Shown here piece after piece: positions 54,839 through 63,827 of a stretch of DNA of 64,000 nucleotides. This DNA is from Verrucomicrobiia bacterium. GTDB lineage: Bacteria > Verrucomicrobiota > Verrucomicrobiia > Verrucomicrobiales > DEV007. The stretch is taken from contig JAUIAH010000004.1 of assembly GCA_030425385.1 (NCBI GenBank), positions 248,001 through 312,000 on the forward strand, written 5' to 3'. Positions within the stretch are counted from its first letter, which is position 1. The number at the start of each line of letters is the position of its first letter. The notes beneath the pieces were generated by a model that saw nothing but the letters and a program-made list of their open reading frames with translations, searched no databases and was not told where the DNA came from. Both the position numbers and the translations under genes were made by a program.

Positions 54839-56117
54839 GTTTGCCCTCTAACTGCCGATTCTGAATTGCTCGGAGCACTTTCCCCAACTTGGGCCCGCCT
54901 TCCCAACCGCGTGCCATGAGATCATGTCCATTTACCAACGGCTTGGGAATGAGCGGTTCATTGGCAAATGCCTCCGCCTTTTCGAGTAGAAATTGGTGAT
55001 TGTCTAAGAGCCCATTGCTGCCCGCACAGTCTACTCGGTGTAGTTCTAACTCATCGTCAAAAGTGGGGCGCGCCATGAAGCGCTTGAGCTTGGCCACGCG
55101 CATCTTCTGCACATCCTTGAACATCATGTGATTTGCGACGGCGACGACCGTGGCCTCGATGATGTCATTCGAATAGCGGAGACGACGCAGGATTTCCTCA
55201 GCCATCCGGGCACCGACTTGATCGTGTCCATTGAATCGGATGCGATCTTCTGCGGGGTCGTAGCTGTAGGTCGCAGGCTTCGCGATATCGTGGAAGAGCA
55301 CAGACAGCACGAGCGGAAGCGAGGCCTCGTCCGGCAACAGATCGAGCATGAGACGTGTGTGGACAAACACATCCCCCTCGGGATGCCACTGAGGAGGCTG
55401 TTCACACCCTTGTAGTTCCATGATCTCGGGCAGGATGGCATGCATCAAGCCGGAACCCACGAGGAGATCAAATCCCTTCACGCGCTGCGGGTGCGTCCAG
55501 AGACGATCGAGTTCATCGCGAATCCGCTCCGGGCTGATACGGTTGATAGCGTCTGCATGCCGCTGGATTGCCGCCCAGGTCTCGTCTTCGATAGAGACCC
55601 CTAGCACCGTGGCGAAACGAATCGCGCGCAGGAGTCGCAGGTGATCCTCCGCGAAGCGCGCGTCCGGTTCACCAATGGCGCGGAGCACCCCAGCGTCCAA
55701 GTCTGCTTGACCACCCACAAAGTCTAACAAACGCTCGGAAATAGGGTCATAGAAGAGCCCATTCATGGTGAAGTCGCGGCGTGAAGCGTCTTCCTCAATG
55801 GTTGCGAAGGTGACGGAATCGGGTTTGCGCCCGTCTTCATAGGAGCCATCGGTGCGGAAGGTGGCAATCTCAATGGGGTGACCCTGCACGTGAACCAAGA
55901 CCACACCGAAATGCGCCCCCACCGTGTGGGCTTTCGGATACAAGGCTGTGACCTCTTCGGGTCGTGCGCTCGTGGCCACATCGTAATCCTTCGGCACGCG
56001 CCCCATGCGCTCGTCGCGGACACAGCCGCCCGCAAAGACGGCTTCGAAGCCTTCCTTCTGCAATCGTGCGACAACGGAAACCGCCGCCTTTCTCATCTCT
56101 GAACCCATGTTCTGCAT
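54735..56117 (-). CDS. CCA-type tRNA nucleotidyltransferase / poly(A) polymerase family
   Basis: A 460-residue class II nucleotidyltransferase. The signature FAGGCVRDERMG with the metal-binding DYDVATSA (Asp-x-Asp) is at about residues 25-55; RRDFTMNGLFYD and RFAEDHLRLLRAIRFA complete the head and neck. An HD-type segment lies further on (VLSVLFHDIAKPATY). Poly(A) polymerase and CCA enzymes are hard to separate by eye; the HD domain favours a CCA-adding enzyme with phosphohydrolase activity. ATG 56117 is chosen; the frame extends to 56204 without conservation. The 3' end overlaps the lipase gene. Confidence 0.85.
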   Translation of the reverse strand: MQNMGSEMRKAAVSVVARLQKEGFEAVFAGGCVRDERMGRVPKDYDVATSARPEEVTALYPKAHTVGAHFGVVLVHVQGHPIEIATFRTDGSYEDGRKPDSVTFATIEEDASRRDFTMNGLFYDPISERLLDFVGGQADLDAGVLRAIGEPDARFAEDHLRLLRAIRFATVLGVSIEDETWAAIQRHADAINRISPERIRDELDRLWTHPQRVKGFDLLVGSGLMHAILPEIMELQGCEQPPQWHPEGDVFVHTRLMLDLLPDEASLPLVLSVLFHDIAKPATYSYDPAEDRIRFNGHDQVGARMAEEILRRLRYSNDIIEATVVAVANHMMFKDVQKMRVAKLKRFMARPTFDDELELHRVDCAGSNGLLDNHQFLLEKAEAFANEPLIPKPLVNGHDLMARGWEGGPKLGKVLRAIQNRQLEGKLSSREEALQWLQDEGEAVLADAHDDALGDDQPPT

Positions 56118-56202
56118 CGCCTTCTCACTTAGCCCTCGGAGAGATTGCTCGATAGTCAAGCTCCGTTGACAAATGCGTGGGGACCAGTCACTTACCTCGT
56201 CC

Positions 56203-57345
56203 ATGGATTCTAGCGAACTTCTTCATGTCTTTCTGACAGCCACGGCTGGAGTCCTCGGTGCCTGCGTGGGGAGCTTTCTCAATGTGGTGATCTATCGATT
56301 ACCCCGCACAGATTGCCAGGTTCACAAACCGAACCGGTCCTTCTGTCCCAACTGTAAGAAACAGATTCCCTGGTATCTCAACATTCCCATCATCGCGTGG
56401 ATCCTACTCGGGGCCAAGTGTCACAATTGCAAGAAGCCCATTAGTTGGCGCTACCCAGCCATCGAAGCTCTCACCGCAGTGATGTTTGTGTGGATTTGGA
56501 GCCACTTTGGCGGAGTCGATACCTGGCCTACCGCCATCGCCTATTGGATTCTCATCGCCATCTTCATCTCGGCCACCTTTATCGATCTCGAGCACATGAT
56601 CATTCCGAATGTGCTCACGTTAGGGGGGGCTGCCGTGGGCATTGTCGCCTGTGCCTTGGTACCCACGCTCATGGGGGACTTTGCAGGAAGGCCGTTTCAT
56701 GCCGTCGGCTGGTCCATCTTTGGAGCGCTCGTGGGGTATGGCATCCTATGGGCTGTCATCTCGATGGGAAAAGTGCTCTTCGGTAAGCGATCCATTGAGT
56801 TTGAAGGACAGCAGTCGTGGATCCTCTCAGAACACGAAGGGGAAGACAACCCTATCTTGGAAATCGGTGAGGATGAGAAGATCAGTTGGGGGGACATCTT
56901 CTTTCGAGACTCCGATCGGCTGCGGTTCTCAGCCGGGGAGATCACCCTCTATCACAAGGATTCGAGCGAGCGCGAAACCCTTTCCTACGAATCGCTCGTC
57001 TTCTGCTTTGATCACTTCTTCATTGACGACGCCCGCTATGGTATTGAGACCGTCTCCAAGCTGGAGGGTAAAGCTGGATCAGTCGTCATGTCGCGTGAAG
57101 CCATGGGCTTTGGCGATGCCAAGTTTGAAGCCTGCATCGGAGCCTTTCTCGGTTGGAAAGCCGTTCCCTTCAGTCTCTTCGCCGGATCTATTCTCGGATG
57201 CGTCGTCTGGTTGTTAGGGAAATGCCTCGGCAAGGATGTTAGCAAACAACTCCCTTTCGGCCCCTACCTCGCTGTCGGTGCGCTCATCTGGCTCTTCGCT
57301 GGAGAAGAGATCGTCCACTGGTATCTCACGCTGGCACGCTCTTAG
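56203..57345 (+). CDS. Type IV prepilin peptidase (A24) with a large cytosolic insert
   Basis: A 380-residue membrane aspartyl protease. The N-terminal domain has two CxxC pairs (FCPNCKK and KCHNCKK) that bind zinc and likely methylate pilins. The catalytic aspartates are in FIDLEHMIIPN and GFGDAK. PilD/GspO usually have about 250-290 residues; here roughly 100 extra residues (about 195-300, EFEGQQSWILSEHEGED... region) separate the two catalytic segments. The start ATG at 56203 follows the divergent CCA-type gene. It likely processes the prepilin-like protein at 21773 and other pilins of the cell (inference). Confidence 0.85.
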   Translation: MDSSELLHVFLTATAGVLGACVGSFLNVVIYRLPRTDCQVHKPNRSFCPNCKKQIPWYLNIPIIAWILLGAKCHNCKKPISWRYPAIEALTAVMFVWIWSHFGGVDTWPTAIAYWILIAIFISATFIDLEHMIIPNVLTLGGAAVGIVACALVPTLMGDFAGRPFHAVGWSIFGALVGYGILWAVISMGKVLFGKRSIEFEGQQSWILSEHEGEDNPILEIGEDEKISWGDIFFRDSDRLRFSAGEITLYHKDSSERETLSYESLVFCFDHFFIDDARYGIETVSKLEGKAGSVVMSREAMGFGDAKFEACIGAFLGWKAVPFSLFAGSILGCVVWLLGKCLGKDVSKQLPFGPYLAVGALIWLFAGEEIVHWYLTLARS

Positions 57346-57347
57346 TG

Positions 57348-58565
57348 TTAGGGCACTCCAAGCCATTTGCGTTCCTCCGGACTGAGGCTTGGGATGTAGG
57401 CCTGTGCTGAGACGGGAGCCCTACGTCTCCAGTGATTCCAGAATTCGCGAGCCATCCGTTGTCGCAAGGGTATGCCGCTGATGACGCGGGTCCACTCGAA
57501 GCCTGTGGCTGGATCAATGTACTGAAGGCGGCGAAGAAACCCGCGGATGGCCCAGTCGGTTTCCTCCCCAGGAGGGAGCTTGCTCAGCCATTCCGCGCAG
57601 GCGTTGGGGGAGTCGCGTGCCCATGTTTCCGCGAAATCATCCAGATAGTTCGCGCGATCGTGCATTGATGGCGCGTGGGTATGGAGCTTTTCAAGCAGCC
57701 AATCGGGAGCGTCAGAAAGTTCTTCTGCTAGGGCGCTGTTGGCGACGATGACGGCAATGGTACAGATCTCGGAGTCTGTGAGGTTCTGCGAGGACATCCA
57801 CTGCTGAACGTCGTGGAATCCACCTGCTGAAGTCCATGTTGCCAGGGTCCCGGCCATAGCAGAAGTGCGGCTATCCGAAGGTGGTTGCTCTGTCAAAAGT
57901 GCCAGGGCAGTCGCTCGTGTTTCCGAATGGTGTGAGGCACCACGTGCGAGGCATTCCGCGCTGTAAGGGATGCTGCTATGGTCGGCAAGTTTCGGTTCGG
58001 GCAGGGTGAGCCACGCGTCCAAGGCGGCCTTGGGATCGCGCTGCGCCCATTCGTGAAGAAAGCTCGTCGTCGCATTGTGCACATTGCTCGAACGGTCTTC
58101 TGACGGATCGAGCGTGGCCACAAAGGCGAGCGTTGCCTCCGGGTCTTCACGACCCCAGTGCTCAATGATGTTGAAGTAGGCGTGAGAGCGTTTGAGACCA
58201 TGAAAGTGCTCACGCACGAGTGCGATGGTGCCTGCAGGATCTCGCGCGACCATGGTTTGAATGAGCCAGCGTAACTCACGTTTGCCTAGTCTATCTTTGT
58301 TAGGATCTTCCGTGGCCATCGTCGCGAAGGTCGTCCGGAGTTCAGCGAGGCTCGCCCTTTCTAGCTCTTTCCAAAGGGTTCTCCAATCGTCGCCCTTGGC
58401 ATTGTTCATGCTCGAGAGGATGGCACTCACGGGGGCTTGGCGGTGGGGCGGTGGGGGACTGACAACCTTAGCTGGCTGGAGATGAAGCGGCTCGGGTCTG
58501 CCAAGCCAATGGCCGAATCCAACGCCCACAAGCGCCATGACGGTGATGCAGAGGAAGTGTTTCAT
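57348..58565 (-). CDS. Membrane-anchored helical-repeat protein, partner of the sigma factor
   Basis: A 405-residue protein with an N-terminal anchor (FLCITVMALVGVGFGHWLG). The rest is helical with repeated Trp-x-x-x-D-P-x-x-A type units (for example WAQRDPKAALDAWLTLPEP and WARDSPNACAEWLSKLPPG), reminiscent of TPR-like repeats in Verrucomicrobia. No catalytic motif is seen. The start overlaps the sigma factor's stop (ATGA), and the sigma factor's own C-terminus has similar units, so the two probably work together, perhaps as sigma factor and its signalling or anti-sigma-like partner (inference). Confidence 0.6.
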   Translation of the reverse strand: MKHFLCITVMALVGVGFGHWLGRPEPLHLQPAKVVSPPPPHRQAPVSAILSSMNNAKGDDWRTLWKELERASLAELRTTFATMATEDPNKDRLGKRELRWLIQTMVARDPAGTIALVREHFHGLKRSHAYFNIIEHWGREDPEATLAFVATLDPSEDRSSNVHNATTSFLHEWAQRDPKAALDAWLTLPEPKLADHSSIPYSAECLARGASHHSETRATALALLTEQPPSDSRTSAMAGTLATWTSAGGFHDVQQWMSSQNLTDSEICTIAVIVANSALAEELSDAPDWLLEKLHTHAPSMHDRANYLDDFAETWARDSPNACAEWLSKLPPGEETDWAIRGFLRRLQYIDPATGFEWTRVISGIPLRQRMAREFWNHWRRRAPVSAQAYIPSLSPEERKWLGVP

Positions 58566-60301
58566 CGTTGTGTTTGGAAACTGTCGACGGCCCTTTGGAG
58601 ATCGTCGCGGGTGAGGTCGTGCTTTCCTAACCAAGTAACCGCTGCTTCGGGAGATTGGCGGTTCCACTTTGCGACATGCCGATCCAGAAAGTGATCGCGA
58701 GCCTCCTCGGGAGCATGCTTCCACGCAAAGCCAAGCGCACTTGCGAAATCGTTCGTGCCGATCTCGGCTTGTTCGACAATCTTGTCTAACAGAGGAACTA
58801 CGGTGTCGCCTCGGCTGAAGTTCATCTGCGAGAATGCTTCCACCATGGCATCATGGGTATCGATGTGGCGAAGGATGCTCCCGGCAAAGATGGAAGCGCG
58901 ATCCATTTCCTCCTCAACGGCGGCGAGGCAATCGAGCGTCACTTCCCGAAGCTCAGGGCTGCTCATGGATTGGAACATCCCGTAGGATTCTTGTCGCTCA
59001 AGATAGGGGATCTCTAGCAGAAGCGACATCGCGAATGCGGGATCAGTGGCGCTTGCAGTCCGTGCCAAGGACTCCGTGAGGGACATACGCATAGAATGGG
59101 GAATAGACTGACGTTTTAACCACGAGCCGGCGGCTTGGTGATCAACATTTCCCCAGATATCAAGGATGGTATGAAGGCGATTGCCGCGTTTCCAAGAGAA
59201 GCTGTCCTCGTGAACGCGCTGGATGGCTTCATTGGCAATGGCTTCGCTATCGTGATGGGCGAGCGTTGTCACCAAGATTCGGCTCATGAGACGGTGCAGC
59301 GTCGCATTGTAGCGGTGGTCATGATCGAGCAGTTCAAGGGCTGCAAGGCTTTCGTTAGGGGTGAAACTATCCATCACCCGCCGATGATCATCGTAAGCCT
59401 TCGCGTTCCACAGATCGACGGCGAGTTGCAAACGCTTGTCGATAGGCTGGACAAGCTCTTCTGGGCGAAGCGCTACACGCGGGTGCCGATGCTCTGGGAG
59501 CACGCTGAGCGTGGGATGATCTTGCAGGGTGCTCGTGCCAATCACATCGGGAGAGCGCTGTCGGCTGACCCAATAACTGACTGACGAACTGGCCACAAAG
59601 ACGCTGATACCCAACAAGAGCCAGGCGGGTGTGAGAACGGTGGAAGTCTTGATAGAGGGCAACGCTTGCTGGGCCACGGCGGAAGCGCCGTGGGCGGGCG
59701 TTGAGGAAGATGAGAAACCCACCGCAAGGCTGGCAGTGAGTGCGGTGGTGGATCTCACAGAGACCTGCCGTTTCTCGAGATGGCTCTGAAGTTTGGTTAG
59801 TGCGCGCGCTACCCGTACGCGGGCAGTGTCCTCTTTCACGCCGAGTCGTTGCCCGATCGTGCGGTGAGAGGCACCTTCGTAGAATCGCAGGAGAATGGCG
59901 GAGCGGTCCTCGTCCTTGAGCGCATCCAATGCCGCATCAATGACAGGGGCTATGGCTTTCCAGTCATGGGATTCATCGTTTCGGTGCATTTGTAAGGAAG
60001 TGGCTGCCTCAGCTTCTCGGCGACGTCGCCTTTCCTCGCCACGGACGTGGTTGATGGCCAGTGAACGCGTGGTGCGATGAAGCCAAGCGACTAACGGAAT
60101 CTTAGAAGGCACAGCACGTGGCTTGGTCGCCAGTTTGGTAAAGACTTGTTGAGCGATGTCGCGTGCGGCGGCGTCACTCCGGGTGATCCGTCTCGCGGCC
60201 TGAGTGACCAGCGGGAGATAACGGTGCACCAGGTCCTCAAAGGCTCGGTGGCAGCCTGACTGGCCGTAGTTCTCCAATAGTTGGGCGTCGTCTGATGGCA
60301 T
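58562..60301 (-). CDS. ECF sigma factor with membrane-anchored C-terminal extension
   Basis: A 579-residue protein starting at ATG 60301 (MPSDDAQLLENYG). Sigma region 2 lies at about 20-90 (AFEDLVHRYLPLVTQAARRI, ARDIAQQVFTKLA, PLVAWLHRTTRSLAINHVR) and region 4 at about 120-180 (EDRSAILLRFYEGASHRTIGQ then an HTH). A single membrane helix follows at about 225-250 (LTPAWLLLGISVFVASSSVSYW). The remaining ~330 residues are extracytoplasmic and helical. Such fused sigma factors occur in PVC bacteria and would sense outside signals directly. The promoter region shares two BlaI-type operators with the divergent blaI gene, so the sigma operon may be under BlaI control. Confidence 0.8.
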   Translation of the reverse strand: MPSDDAQLLENYGQSGCHRAFEDLVHRYLPLVTQAARRITRSDAAARDIAQQVFTKLATKPRAVPSKIPLVAWLHRTTRSLAINHVRGEERRRRREAEAATSLQMHRNDESHDWKAIAPVIDAALDALKDEDRSAILLRFYEGASHRTIGQRLGVKEDTARVRVARALTKLQSHLEKRQVSVRSTTALTASLAVGFSSSSTPAHGASAVAQQALPSIKTSTVLTPAWLLLGISVFVASSSVSYWVSRQRSPDVIGTSTLQDHPTLSVLPEHRHPRVALRPEELVQPIDKRLQLAVDLWNAKAYDDHRRVMDSFTPNESLAALELLDHDHRYNATLHRLMSRILVTTLAHHDSEAIANEAIQRVHEDSFSWKRGNRLHTILDIWGNVDHQAAGSWLKRQSIPHSMRMSLTESLARTASATDPAFAMSLLLEIPYLERQESYGMFQSMSSPELREVTLDCLAAVEEEMDRASIFAGSILRHIDTHDAMVEAFSQMNFSRGDTVVPLLDKIVEQAEIGTNDFASALGFAWKHAPEEARDHFLDRHVAKWNRQSPEAAVTWLGKHDLTRDDLQRAVDSFQTQR

Positions 60302-60363
60302 CGTTTGCCTAGTATTCACCGCCAAACGGAGAATCGGACAGAATTCTGCGACAATTGTGGTTT

Positions 60364-60379
60364 CACCAAATATTTGGTG
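60364..60379. promoter_or_regulatory. BlaI/MecI-type operator, copy 1
   Basis: Perfect 16-bp palindrome CACCAAATATTTGGTG. An identical copy lies at 60405-60420, 41 bp centre to centre (about four helical turns). Both sit between the divergent sigma-factor and blaI start codons, 62 bp from the sigma start for this copy. Confidence 0.9.
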
Positions 60380-60386
60380 ATAGAGC

Positions 60387-60415
60387 TTGACTCCGTCTGC
60401 TAAGCACCAAATATT
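60387..60415 (+). promoter_or_regulatory. Candidate blaI promoter
   Basis: TTGACT at 60387-60392 and AATATT at 60410-60415 with 17-bp spacing resemble -35 and -10 boxes. The -10 box would lie inside operator copy 2, so a bound repressor would block it. Transcription would start near the ATG, giving little or no leader. This is inference from spacing only. Confidence 0.35.
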
Positions 60416-60420
60416 TGGTG
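60405..60420. promoter_or_regulatory. BlaI/MecI-type operator, copy 2
   Basis: Second perfect copy of CACCAAATATTTGGTG, ending one base before the blaI start codon at 60422. A repressor here would cover the translation start region and block transcription, giving tight autoregulation. Confidence 0.9.
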
Positions 60421-60421
60421 C

Positions 60422-60805
60422 ATGTCGAAGCCGGATCCTCTCAGTCGGCGGGAGCGCCAGATCATGGATGCCCTCTTTGCCCTCTCCGAAGCGCCCATCG
60501 CAGCCATCCGCGGGGAAATGATCGATCCCCCTAGTGCCAATGCGGTGCGTACGCTTCTGCAAATCCTTGAAGATAAAGGACAAGTGAAGCGGCGCAAAGA
60601 TGGGCGGCACTTCGTCTTCTCCCCAGTCGCCAGTCGCAAGCGCGCGGGGAAACATGCCCTGCAACATGTCTTGGAGACCTTCTATGAGGGATCGATCGAG
60701 GACGCGGTGGCGGCGCATTTCACGGGCAAGCAAGGGAAGCTCGACGAATCAGCCTACCAACGGTTAAGGGCATTGATCGATGCGGCGCGGGAGGGAGAGA
60801 AATGA
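60422..60805 (+). CDS. blaI: BlaI/MecI-family transcriptional repressor
   Basis: A 127-residue winged-helix repressor: LSRRERQIMDALFALSEAPI then NAVRTLLQILEDKGQVKRRKDGRHFVFSP, the BlaI/MecI DNA-binding domain, and a short helical dimerisation tail. It would bind the two CACCAAATATTTGGTG palindromes directly upstream and repress its own operon and perhaps the divergent sigma operon. In known systems the M56 membrane protease triggers its cleavage. The following gene encodes such a protease and overlaps by ATGA. No beta-lactamase is encoded nearby, so the signal is probably not a drug. Confidence 0.9.
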   Translation: MSKPDPLSRRERQIMDALFALSEAPIAAIRGEMIDPPSANAVRTLLQILEDKGQVKRRKDGRHFVFSPVASRKRAGKHALQHVLETFYEGSIEDAVAAHFTGKQGKLDESAYQRLRALIDAAREGEK

Positions 60806-62916
60806 ATGCGCTGGCGGAGGTGCTTGTCGAGTGTGGGGTGCGATCGAGTGCCTTGTTAGGGAGTGTTCTCGTGATTCTCGCTGTTACGCAACGGGCGAGC
60901 GCCGCGTGGCGACACGCGATTTGTGTGGGGGGATTGCTAGGATGTCTCATCCTCCCCGTGGTCACCCTATCGTTGACCCCATGGAAAGTGCTGCCACGAA
61001 GCGATTCGGAACAAACACCTGTCGAGCAGGTTTTCGTGCCTTTGAAAGAAGAGGCTGTCCCCGAGAGATGGGTGCCTCAATCACCGAGTGCCCCGGGCGT
61101 GAGGACGCTTGAGGAATCAGTGAGCGCTATTGCCATTCCGAAGCGATCGATGACGACGGAGTCCATTCTGGTGCTCGTGTGGGGATTGGGAGCAGTGATC
61201 ATGCTAGGCCTGTGGATGGTGGGGGAATGGCGTGTGAGTCGATTGCGTCGAAGGAGCTTGAGATTCGCGTGGGAATCGATCTTGCCGGTGGGGGCTTCTG
61301 ATACCGTCCGTGGTCCCATGCTAGTGGGATGGAAGCGCCCATTCCTGCTGGTCCCTCCGAGTGCCGAGGCGTGGGGGCGGGAGGAGCGCGCTCTCGTGCT
61401 CGCCCACGAGCAAGCCCACCTAGAGCGCGGAGATCTTTGGTGGATGCGGCTTGGTGCGTTAGTCAGGGTGTTGCAATGGTGGAATCCGCTCGTGCACCTG
61501 GTCTGCCGCTGCCTCAATCGTGAGAGCGAAGAGGCGTGTGATGATCGGGTGCTGCGGGCGGGGGCGTCTCCTGCGGACTATGCAAGAGTGCTCCTCGAAA
61601 GAGCCCGCGAAGCTCACGGTGAAGGGGAACGGGCAGCGCTCGCCATGGCAAAGACGTGCCCTATCGAGAATCGTTTGCACCGCATTCTCGCGACCGAGAG
61701 GTCCCTGCAAGGATTGCGCTGGTCAGGGATAGCAGTGTTAGGGGGGTGTCTCCTTCCCTTAGTCTTTGCCAGCGGGTTGATCGCCATGGAAGAACGTCAT
61801 GAAGTCCAATTGGAATTGGAAGGAAGCGAAGACACCGTGACGATCGATGCGAATATGGTCGTTGGGGATACCAAGCAGGGAATCATGCGTTTCACGGAAG
61901 GGGTGGTGCTTCTTTATCGAGACATTGTCGTCAAGGCAGATGCCTTGACCCTCACCACAAATGGAGATGCGAAGCTTTTCGAGGCAGAAGGCGTCACGAT
62001 CACGGGACCGGATGAGTTGCGTGCCACATGCCAGCGACTATGGGGAGATTTAAATGCCTTTAAGGTGCGCCTTCAGGGAGGGTTCGTCCTCCAATGGAGC
62101 GGGCGAGAGCTGAGAGCCAAGGAAGAGAACGCCACGGTCACCATTGAGAGAAAGAGATCGAACAACACATGGGAATACACGACTCAGGGTGCCGTGGACA
62201 TCTTCATACCGCGAAACGGCGCTCCTGAGAAGCCGCCAGCGCCAGGGGAGTCAGGATTCTTAGGGATCATTATGAGAGCAGCGATAGTGACTGTGGATGG
62301 GCGCAACATGGGGGCTGTCCTCGTTGACGATGTCTTGCAGGAGAGCAGTGCCGAAGCAGCGGGCATTCAAAGGGGAGATCGCCTTTACGCCATCGACGGG
62401 GAGGAACTTTCAAACAAGGATCTGAATCGAAAGAATGTGGGACCTTCTCCGGCTCTAAGATTGTTTAAAGAACGGATCGCAAGCCAGCGCCCAGGAGATT
62501 CGGTGAGGCTAACGCTGATGCGAGAGGGGGAGTCGATCGACGTGGAGGTAATACTAGGCAAGCGGAGTGCGGGGATGGATGGAGAAGGCGTGCTAGAATC
62601 CTCAGAGCCTGATATTGTCTATCAGAGTGACGAAGTAGACGAGCGCCCGAAGCCTATCAAAGCGATGCCTCCTCGTTATCCCTCAGCAATGAAACGTGCC
62701 GGAAGGGATGGGAGAGTGGTACTTAGCCTGGTCGTTGACAAGGAGGGAAAGGTTGCGGAGGCGACCATTCTCAAAAGTGCTGATCAAGGCTTCAATCTAG
62801 CCGCCCTGGAAGCCGTCAAGAAATGGCGTTTCAAACCCGCGCAGTTTAATGGGCAGCCCGCTGCCTGTCGTATCCTACAACCAATCTCCTTTCGACTTGA
62901 AGGAGATGGTGACTGA
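60802..62916 (+). CDS. M56 (BlaR1-like) metallopeptidase with PDZ and TonB C-terminal domains
   Basis: A 704-residue membrane protein. The N-terminal half is the M56 domain with three or four helices and the zinc motif HEQAH (202-206) followed by the third-ligand region ESEEACDD near residue 235. After a helix near residue 310-325 comes an extracytoplasmic region with a beta-rich LptA/OstA-like unit (about 340-460; FTEGVVLLYRDIVVKADAL). A PDZ domain (about 490-595; ESSAEAAGIQRGDRLYAIDG) and a TonB C-terminal domain (about 620-704; PPRYPSAMKRAGRDGRVVLS and KKWRFKPAQFNG) follow. It replaces the penicillin-binding sensor domain of BlaR1, so it senses something else in the envelope. It is coupled to blaI by ATGA. 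Confidence 0.85.
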   Translation: MNALAEVLVECGVRSSALLGSVLVILAVTQRASAAWRHAICVGGLLGCLILPVVTLSLTPWKVLPRSDSEQTPVEQVFVPLKEEAVPERWVPQSPSAPGVRTLEESVSAIAIPKRSMTTESILVLVWGLGAVIMLGLWMVGEWRVSRLRRRSLRFAWESILPVGASDTVRGPMLVGWKRPFLLVPPSAEAWGREERALVLAHEQAHLERGDLWWMRLGALVRVLQWWNPLVHLVCRCLNRESEEACDDRVLRAGASPADYARVLLERAREAHGEGERAALAMAKTCPIENRLHRILATERSLQGLRWSGIAVLGGCLLPLVFASGLIAMEERHEVQLELEGSEDTVTIDANMVVGDTKQGIMRFTEGVVLLYRDIVVKADALTLTTNGDAKLFEAEGVTITGPDELRATCQRLWGDLNAFKVRLQGGFVLQWSGRELRAKEENATVTIERKRSNNTWEYTTQGAVDIFIPRNGAPEKPPAPGESGFLGIIMRAAIVTVDGRNMGAVLVDDVLQESSAEAAGIQRGDRLYAIDGEELSNKDLNRKNVGPSPALRLFKERIASQRPGDSVRLTLMREGESIDVEVILGKRSAGMDGEGVLESSEPDIVYQSDEVDERPKPIKAMPPRYPSAMKRAGRDGRVVLSLVVDKEGKVAEATILKSADQGFNLAALEAVKKWRFKPAQFNGQPAACRILQPISFRLEGDGD

Positions 62917-63056
62917 GAGAGCCCAGGACTCCATAAACAAGGGCTCCTAACGAGGGGGAAATGGGAATGCCGTGACGCTGCCCCATGCGCCAGACAGAGT
63001 TTGGTGTTGCTCGCTATCCTCCTTTACAAGTTGGGGGAGCCATGCTAGCCGGGCGT

Positions 63057-63827
63057 ATGAGCATCTTGAGCGGTAAGACAGCAGTCGTCTTTGGTGTGGC
63101 CAACAAGCGAAGCATCGCCTGGGGTATCGCCAAGGCTTGGGCGGAAGCCGGGGCCAACTTGATCTTCAATTATCAGGGAGAACGTCTAAAGGACAATGTG
63201 AGTGATTTGGCGCAGTCGTTCGGTGAGGATACGCCTCTTTATCCCTGTGATGTCTCCAAGGATGAAGAGATCGATGCGTTCTTTGAGAAGGTGCGGGGGC
63301 ACACGGATAAGATTGATTTGATGCTGCACTCGGTGGCCTTTGCGCCGCGGGAGGCCCTGACAGGTTCCTTTCTGGAGACCTCGCGGGAAGCGTTCTCGGT
63401 GGCGCACGACATCAGTGCCTACTCTCTGGTAGCTCTAGCTCAGCGTGCGACGCCGATGATGACGGATGGCGGGAGCATCATTGCGATGAGTTACTATGGA
63501 GCGGAGAAGGTAGTGCCGCATTACAATGTGATGGGCGTGGCGAAGGCGAGCTTGGAAGCGAGCACGCGTTATTTGGCGAAGGACTTGGGGGAGAAGAAGA
63601 TCCGGGTGAATTGTATCAGTGCAGGGCCCGTGCAGACTTTGGCCGCTCGCGGGATTGCGGGCTTCACGGACATGGTGAAGCACTACGAAGCCCATGCGCC
63701 TTTGGGACGGAGTTGCACAACGGAAGAGTTGGGCCAAACGGGCGTCTTTCTGGCGAGCGATGGGGCCGCGTCGATCACGGGGCAAGTCATCTATGTCGAC
63801 GGTGGCTACCAGATCATGGGCATGTGA
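63057..63827 (+). CDS. fabI: Enoyl-[acyl-carrier-protein] reductase (NADH)
   Basis: A 256-residue SDR protein: ILSGKTAVVFGVANKRSIAWG at the N-terminus is the FabI cofactor loop; LMLHSVAFAPREAL, MSYYGAEKVVPHYNVMGVAKASLE carries the FabI Tyr-x6-Lys (catalytic Tyr and Lys), and NCISAGPVQTLAARGI is the conserved substrate loop. It performs the last reduction in each fatty acid elongation round. I chose ATG 63057; ATG 63042 or the earlier frame start at 62985 are less conserved. The stop overlaps the next GTG start. Confidence 0.95.
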   Translation: MSILSGKTAVVFGVANKRSIAWGIAKAWAEAGANLIFNYQGERLKDNVSDLAQSFGEDTPLYPCDVSKDEEIDAFFEKVRGHTDKIDLMLHSVAFAPREALTGSFLETSREAFSVAHDISAYSLVALAQRATPMMTDGGSIIAMSYYGAEKVVPHYNVMGVAKASLEASTRYLAKDLGEKKIRVNCISAGPVQTLAARGIAGFTDMVKHYEAHAPLGRSCTTEELGQTGVFLASDGAASITGQVIYVDGGYQIMGM

